64,000 nt of DNA from Roseiarcus sp963770275 (lineage in GTDB: Bacteria; Pseudomonadota; Alphaproteobacteria; Rhizobiales; Beijerinckiaceae), in the NCBI GenBank assembly GCA_963770275.1, contig CAVYPD010000024.1, forward strand, positions 189,840 to 253,839. Reading direction: 5' to 3'. The notes below the pieces were generated by a model. That model had not been told where the DNA came from. It saw only the letters and a list, made by a program, of their open reading frames with translations, and did no database searches. Shown piece after piece: positions 59,331 to 64,000 of this stretch. Every line of letters starts with the position of its first letter. Position 1 is the first letter of the stretch. Both the position numbers and the translations under genes were made by a program.

Positions 59331-60455
59331 TCATGCGGCCTCCGACCCATGCGATAAAGCCGCCGATGTGTCGATGTCGAAAACGTGCAGATCCGACGCG
59401 GAGACGCCAAAGCGCAGCCGTTCCCCGACTTGGGCCGGGATCGGCGCATGCGAAACGGCGACCATGAGTTTGCCCGCCACTTCCATCGCCAAATGGCTCT
59501 GGTCGCCCAGCCATTGATTGGAGACGATGCGGGCGTCGTCAGAACCGACCCCCAATCGAACGGCGTGGGGGCGAACCCCGATCACGACTTTCTCGCGCCT
59601 CCCAATTGCTGCGCGAACGCCTTGGGGAATGTCGCTATCGGCGAAATCGAAGGTGGGGCCGTTATCGATCGCGAAGCGAACCCGATCGCCGTTCATGACC
59701 TTGGATTCGAACACGTTCATCGGCGGCTCGCCCACAAACGTGGCGACATACAGATTGGCTGGCCTTTCGCGCAAATCCTTCTGGCTGGCGAATTGTTGCA
59801 GCACGCCGCCTTCCATGACCGCGACGCGATCGGCGAGCGCATTCGCCTCGGTCTGGTCGTGCGTGACAAAGATCGCGGTCATGCGGCGATCGACCAAGAG
59901 GCTTTTCAGCCGACCGCGCAAGACGGCGCGCAGGCGCGGCTCGAGTTGGCCCATGGGTTCGTCCAGGAGATAGAGATCGGCTTGGCGCACGAGCGCGCGA
60001 GCGAGACTGGCGCGCTGCTGCTCTCCGCCCGAGATCGAACTTGGATATCGATCGAGGATCGGCTCGATCTCCAAGATGCGCGCGACTTCCGCCACCGATC
60101 TCTGCGCATCCTGTGCGGACATGCGGGCGCTCTTCAAGGCGAAGGCGATATTGTCGCGGACGGTGAGCGGCGGATAAAGGGAATAGCCTTCAAACGCCAT
60201 CGCGACTTTTCGACGCGCCGGCGGCATCTGATTGACCCGTCGGCCCTCGAGGACGATGTCCCCGCGCGTGACCTCCTCGAAGCCTGCGATCATGCGCAAG
60301 GTCGAGGTCTTGCCACACCCGGATGACCCCAGCAGCGCAACGATTTCGCCTCTTTGCACGTCCATGTCGAGGTTCTTCACCGCATGAACGGGACCTTTCC
60401 CGCGTCCCTCGTAGATCTTGTCGACGCGTTTGATCGAGAGAGCGGCCTCGGACAT
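59331..60455 (-). CDS. CUT1 ABC transporter ATP-binding protein A (canonical-type)
   Basis: About 374 residues from ATG 60455; a GTG at 60464 overlapping the previous stop is equally possible. MalK/UgpC type with a C-terminal TOBE domain. Walker A LLGSSGCGKTSTLRMIAG; Q-loop VAMAFEGYSLYPPLTV has Glu where Gln is usual; signature SSISGGEQQRASLARAL; Walker B LYLLDEPMGQLEPRLR; H-loop FVTHDQTEANALADR. Works with the other, degenerate ATPase next to it, probably as a heterodimer on the two permeases. Confidence 0.9.
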   Translation of the reverse strand: MSEAALSIKRVDKIYEGRGKGPVHAVKNLDMDVQRGEIVALLGSSGCGKTSTLRMIAGFEEVTRGDIVLEGRRVNQMPPARRKVAMAFEGYSLYPPLTVRDNIAFALKSARMSAQDAQRSVAEVARILEIEPILDRYPSSISGGEQQRASLARALVRQADLYLLDEPMGQLEPRLRAVLRGRLKSLLVDRRMTAIFVTHDQTEANALADRVAVMEGGVLQQFASQKDLRERPANLYVATFVGEPPMNVFESKVMNGDRVRFAIDNGPTFDFADSDIPQGVRAAIGRREKVVIGVRPHAVRLGVGSDDARIVSNQWLGDQSHLAMEVAGKLMVAVSHAPIPAQVGERLRFGVSASDLHVFDIDTSAALSHGSEAA

Positions 60456-60460
60456 GGCGC

Positions 60461-61555
60461 TCACGCGGACTGAGGAAGGATGCGGCGACCGCCGGCGGGG
60501 TCGAAGAGAAGAACAGCTTCGGCGTCAAATCGAGCGAAAGCGGGCCCATGCCTGCGCGGAGCCTCGTTGGTCCCGGCTTCAGACGCCAGAATTTCGCGAC
60601 CGTCATCGGTGCGAAGGAGAAGGAGGGTTCGCTCATTCAGCGGCGTCACCGCGACCACCTCAACCGGAATGCTTTCAGGCGCGCCCATATCTTCGACGAC
60701 GATATTTTCGGCCCGCAACCCGAGAACGCAAGGTTTCCCAGCCATGTGGCCGTAACCGACGGGCAGCGACAGCGCGGCGCCGCCGATTCGGATCTTCGGA
60801 CCGGTGGATGAAGTGAGCGGCTCGACAGGCATCAGATTGATCGTCGGATCTCCGAACAGGCTGGCGACATTGATCGTCGCAGGACTTCTATAAACCTCAG
60901 CAGGCCGAGCGATCTGCGCGAAGTCCCGGTCTGACAGCACCGCGATCCTATCGCCAAGGGCCATCGCTTCCTTGTAGTCCTGAGTGACGTAGAGAACTGT
61001 CGATCCGGACGCCTTGAGCAGAGAAGGCAGTTCCAGGCGCATCTCATAACGCAATTTAGCGTCGACGTTGCGCAACGGATCATCGAGCAGCAGGATTTTG
61101 GGTTCGGCCACCAACGCCCTCGCTAGAGCCGTGCGTTGCTTCTGGCCGTTGGACAGTTCGCGCGGCGCGTGCTGGAGCACGTGTTCAATCTTCAGAAGCG
61201 CTGCGACCTTCTCGACCTTTGTGCGAATGACGTCTCGAGGAACATTGTGCGCCGTCAGCGCGCTCGCGACGTTGTCAAATGCGGACATGTGGGGAAAGAG
61301 CGCGAAGTTCTGGAACGCCATGCCCACGCCGCGCTTTTCGGGCGCCTGGTCGGTGACGTCGCGGCCGCCCAGAAAGATGCTGCCCTCGTCCGGCTGCTCG
61401 ACGCCAGCGACGAGCCGGAGAAGTACGGTCTTCCCCGATCCTGACGGCCCAAAAATCGCGACAATTTCGCCATTGTCGGCCGCGAGCGAAATCCGATCAA
61501 GCACCTTCCCCGTCTTGAACTCCTTACTGACCGAGCGGATCTCGAGATTGGCCAT
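60461..61555 (-). CDS. CUT1 ABC transporter ATP-binding protein B (degenerate catalytic residues)
   Basis: 364 residues, MalK-like with C-terminal TOBE part. Walker A IFGPSGSGKTVLLRLVAG and Q-loop GMAFQNFALFPHM are normal. The signature reads ELSNGQKQR (second Gly replaced by Asn), Walker B ends LLLDDP (catalytic Glu replaced by Asp) and the H-loop is VTQDYKEA (His replaced by Gln). So at least the Walker B/H-loop half-site is probably weak. Two unlike ATPases also occur in rhizobial glycerol importers (GlpS/GlpT). Start 61555. Confidence 0.9.
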   Translation of the reverse strand: MANLEIRSVSKEFKTGKVLDRISLAADNGEIVAIFGPSGSGKTVLLRLVAGVEQPDEGSIFLGGRDVTDQAPEKRGVGMAFQNFALFPHMSAFDNVASALTAHNVPRDVIRTKVEKVAALLKIEHVLQHAPRELSNGQKQRTALARALVAEPKILLLDDPLRNVDAKLRYEMRLELPSLLKASGSTVLYVTQDYKEAMALGDRIAVLSDRDFAQIARPAEVYRSPATINVASLFGDPTINLMPVEPLTSSTGPKIRIGGAALSLPVGYGHMAGKPCVLGLRAENIVVEDMGAPESIPVEVVAVTPLNERTLLLLRTDDGREILASEAGTNEAPRRHGPAFARFDAEAVLLFDPAGGRRILPQSA

Positions 61556-61556
61556 A

Positions 61557-62405
61557 TTAGCCCTTCACCGCGCCCAGCGAGAGCCCCTCGACGAGATAGC
61601 GTTGCGCATAAAGCGCAAGCGCGAGCGTTGGGGTTACGGAAAGCACGATTGCCGCGGCGATCTGTCCATATTGAATGCCGGAAGCGGTCACAAAGGCGAG
61701 CGCGCCGACCGTGACTGGTTGTTTGTCGGCGGACGCCAAAATGAGCGCAAAGACGAAGTTGTTCCAGCAGAAAATAAACGCCAAGAGGCCGGCCGCGGCA
61801 ATCCCAGGACCCGCCAGCGGAATGGCGATGCGCGTGAACGTGCGCCACCACGAATGACCGGCAACACGATAGGCGTATTCAATGTCCGGGGAGAGATCCT
61901 CGAAATAGCCGCGCACGATCCAGAGGATGAGCGGCAACGCGATCAGCTGATAGACCCAGATGAGGCCGATATAGGTGTCGGTCAGCCCCAGCTGCTGGAA
62001 ATAAAGGGAGAGGGGCAGCAACACGAGCAGCGGCGGCGCGAAGCGGAACGACAAGAGGGTGAACGCAATATCCTCGCCGAGACGAAACTTGAAGCGCGCG
62101 AACGCATAGGCCGCGGGAACGCCAAGAATGAGCGCGATGACGACAGACGCCGTCGAGAGAAGGACGCTGTTCCATAGGTTCTTCATGAAGGCGATGTCGA
62201 GCGTTCCCGCCGTCGAAACGAGTTTGCCCGTGATCAGCGCCGAGTAGTTGGAGAGGGTCGGCGTAAAGAAGAGGCTGGGTGGGATACGCAGGATGTCCTC
62301 ATTGGTCTGGAAGGACATGAGGAAGATCCAGAAGATTGGAAACAGGAAGAAGAGGACGATGAGGGCGATCAGGACGGCCCGCACGACACGCTCCAGAAGA
62401 GACAT
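61557..62405 (-). CDS. CUT1 ABC transporter permease (MalG type)
   Basis: About 282 residues from ATG 62405. Six hydrophobic helices (VRAVLIALIVLFFLFPIFWIFLMSF, SVVIALILGVPAAYAFARF, LVLLPLSLYFQQLGL and others). The cytoplasmic coupling helix is in DIEYAYRVAGHSWWRTFTRIAIPLAGPG, the EAA-like loop. An in-frame ATG at 62414 is possible. It lies 21 bases from the MalF-type permease stop. Confidence 0.93.
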   Translation of the reverse strand: MSLLERVVRAVLIALIVLFFLFPIFWIFLMSFQTNEDILRIPPSLFFTPTLSNYSALITGKLVSTAGTLDIAFMKNLWNSVLLSTASVVIALILGVPAAYAFARFKFRLGEDIAFTLLSFRFAPPLLVLLPLSLYFQQLGLTDTYIGLIWVYQLIALPLILWIVRGYFEDLSPDIEYAYRVAGHSWWRTFTRIAIPLAGPGIAAAGLLAFIFCWNNFVFALILASADKQPVTVGALAFVTASGIQYGQIAAAIVLSVTPTLALALYAQRYLVEGLSLGAVKG

Positions 62406-62426
62406 ATGCTCCACAGCCGCCCCCTC

Positions 62427-63347
62427 CTACGCCAGCCCGCGGGCGCGTTCGCGCAGTTTCAACCATTGTTTGATGAAGACGTTCGACAAGGCGTAAGTGA
62501 TCGCCCACAGGATGATCAACAGCGCAGTCGACTTGCCAACGTTCGTGTACTGATAGAATTCGAGATAGGCGCGGACCTGGAAGACAAGCAGCGTGTTGCC
62601 GGGCCCGCCTTGAGTCATCGGATAGATGATGTCGAATTGCTGGATCGAATTGAGCATCCGGAACAGCCCGGCTGTGATGATGTAGGGCGTGAGCATCGGC
62701 AGCGTAATCCGAAAGAAGACGAACCGCCTTGGAACACCGTCTAGCGCTGCGGCTTCGAACGGCTGTGTCGGCAAGGAGCGCAAGCCGGCCAGAAGCAAAA
62801 TCATGATGAAGGGCGTGTAGACCCAGACGTCGACGAGCACGACGGTGAACAGAGCGGTGCTCGGGTCGGACGCCCACTTGAAATTGTTGAAACCTAGAAG
62901 TTGCACAAGATAAGACAGGACGCCGAAGTTCGGGTTGGTCATCAGCTTCCACATGAGCGCCGCGATCGCCGGCGCCGTCATGAGAGGCAGAAGAAGTAGG
63001 ATCGAGACAATGTTGTTGATCCGCGTCCGCTTCTGCAGAAGCATCGCGATGCCCAAGCCGAACACGAGCTCGACCCCGACCGTCAACACCGTATATTCGA
63101 GCGACACCTGAACGGTGTGCCAAAATTCGCTGTCTGTGAAGAAGTTGACGTAGTTCTGGAACCAGATGAACCCCCGCATCATCGGCAGGTTCAGGCGATA
63201 ACGCTGCAGGGAATAATAGACAGCGGTGACGAAGGGAATCAGAATCCCGATGCAGACGAGCAGCGCCGGCAGGCTGAGCAAATATGGCAGGTAATTGATC
63301 CGCCGACGCGCTGGCGCGCCGGCGTGCTTGACTGCAGTGTCAGTCAC
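62427..63347 (-). CDS. CUT1 ABC transporter permease (MalF type)
   Basis: 306 residues, six helices, beginning INYLPYLLSLPALLVCIGILIPFVTAVYYSL. The EAA loop is PFEAAALDGVPRRFVFFRITLPMLTP, and YPMTQGGPGNTLLVFQVRAYLEFYQY is the conserved C-terminal segment. Second gene of the visible CUT1 operon, ~110 bases after the binding-protein gene. Confidence 0.94.
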   Translation of the reverse strand: MTDTAVKHAGAPARRRINYLPYLLSLPALLVCIGILIPFVTAVYYSLQRYRLNLPMMRGFIWFQNYVNFFTDSEFWHTVQVSLEYTVLTVGVELVFGLGIAMLLQKRTRINNIVSILLLLPLMTAPAIAALMWKLMTNPNFGVLSYLVQLLGFNNFKWASDPSTALFTVVLVDVWVYTPFIMILLLAGLRSLPTQPFEAAALDGVPRRFVFFRITLPMLTPYIITAGLFRMLNSIQQFDIIYPMTQGGPGNTLLVFQVRAYLEFYQYTNVGKSTALLIILWAITYALSNVFIKQWLKLRERARGLA

Positions 63348-63457
63348 AAAACCAACCTTACCTGCGATCCCTGACCCTGGTCATCTCGCGCGCGCAAGCT
63401 TGGCTATCCGCGGTGCGCGCGGACTTTGGACCCGGGCGCTCGCGCTTTGATCAAAGC

Positions 63458-64000
63458 TCAGCCGAGGCCCGCGTCCTTGAGCTGCTTGTCGATGGAGGCG
63501 GCCAACTGATCGAGCCCGTCGTCGACCGGCACTTCCTTGGCGACCATCTTCTGCAGTGTCTCCGCCCATTGCGTAGTGACGTCGAAGAACAAGGGTTGGG
63601 GTGTGAAGTAGATGCGGGCGCCCGGGGCCGACGCGTCGTACTGCGCGAGGTAGCCGCTGTAAGACTTGTCGATTTGATTGCGGAACTCGTCATCCTTCCA
63701 GACGGACGTGCGAACCGGATTGACAAAGTCCATTTTGCGCGCGCCGAACAAGTCATGTTCGGTCGACGACGCCCATTGCATCCAATACCAAGCGGCATCC
63801 TTCTGTTTGCCCGCGGTGTTCATGGCCAACGACCAGATCCAGACGTTCGGAGTTGGAGCCTTCGCGGCCGGGTTGGGGGCGAAAGCGTGGAAGCCGAGAT
63901 TCCCCTTCTCCTTGTTGTCGCCGCCATCCATGAAGTAGCCGAGGATGTCGGCGTCATAGATGGTGGCTGAAGCGCCGGCGCCGAGATCGGTTCCGACTTG
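63458..64000 (-). CDS. CUT1 ABC transporter substrate-binding protein, C-terminal part (5' end outside window)
   Basis: Open from the right edge to the stop at 63458; ~180 residues seen. SATIYDADILGYFMDGG, WIWSLAMNTAGKQKDAAWYWMQWASSTEHDLFGARKMDFVNPVRTSVW and VTTQWAETLQKMVAKEVPVDDGLDQLAASIDKQL are the C-lobe pattern of SBP_bac_1 family members for sugars and polyols. It is the first gene of the CUT1 operon in this window. Confidence 0.9.
   Translation of the reverse strand, partial: QVGTDLGAGASATIYDADILGYFMDGGDNKEKGNLGFHAFAPNPAAKAPTPNVWIWSLAMNTAGKQKDAAWYWMQWASSTEHDLFGARKMDFVNPVRTSVWKDDEFRNQIDKSYSGYLAQYDASAPGARIYFTPQPLFFDVTTQWAETLQKMVAKEVPVDDGLDQLAASIDKQLKDAGLG

Overview
The window looks like a high-GC alphaproteobacterial chromosome, most likely of the order Hyphomicrobiales. 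The basis is gene content: PmtA-type phospholipid N-methyltransferase, the rplY-pth pair, radA-cvpA-purF, class II fumarase, MutAB, DUF1127 and GCG_CRPN proteins, and many ribose-type ABC systems. No tRNA, rRNA, CRISPR array, integrase or insertion sequence was seen. The genus cannot be fixed from the sequence alone.

Layout. 1-3.3 kb: DnaJ C-terminus, pmtA, pyrF, two tandem DUF1330 genes, dapB. 3.3-5.8 kb: a secreted protein, a Bax-inhibitor-1 membrane protein with a clear terminator, and a glutaredoxin-DinB fusion. 5.9-8.9 kb: a ribose-type (CUT2) importer. 9-12.7 kb: an EmrAB-type efflux pump divergent from its probable TetR repressor, with two matching palindromic operators around overlapping promoters. 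12.7-15.7 kb: fumC, rplY, pth. 16.2-19.3 kb: one badly frameshifted TIR-STAND NTPase-TPR gene, a remnant of an immune-type protein. 19.4 kb: a REPIN-like doublet. 19.6-24.9 kb: acyl-CoA ligase, HExxH protein, histidine kinase, GST, GCG_CRPN peptide. 25-30.5 kb: radA-cvpA-purF, trmFO, DUF1127. 31-35.4 kb: mutA-mutB. 36-43 kb: aldo/keto reductase, fhs, an ICMT-like methyltransferase, a SuhB-like phosphatase, an SDR, an amidohydrolase. 43-47.5 kb: leuD, leuC, a LysR regulator, leuB. 47.6-48.8 kb: a broken serine hydrolase.

From 48.9 kb to the right edge runs one long leftward carbohydrate/polyol locus. In transcription order it holds a CUT1 importer (binding protein, two permeases, two unlike ATPases), an erythritol-kinase-like FGGY kinase, a 2-hydroxyacid dehydrogenase, a GlpD-like flavoprotein, a long class II aldolase, a ribulokinase-like FGGY kinase, a HAD-IIA phosphatase and a complete CUT2 importer. 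Adjacent genes touch or overlap by 1-4 bases. The enzyme set suggests uptake, phosphorylation, FAD-dependent oxidation and aldol cleavage of a polyol or ketose; the substrate is not known. This is the best candidate for an undescribed system here.

A striking property of the whole window is that at least a dozen genes, including purF, fumC, leuB, fhs and pmtA, are split by what is nearly always one extra base. This is more likely sequence error or a low-coverage assembly than biology, so gene breaks should be read with care.
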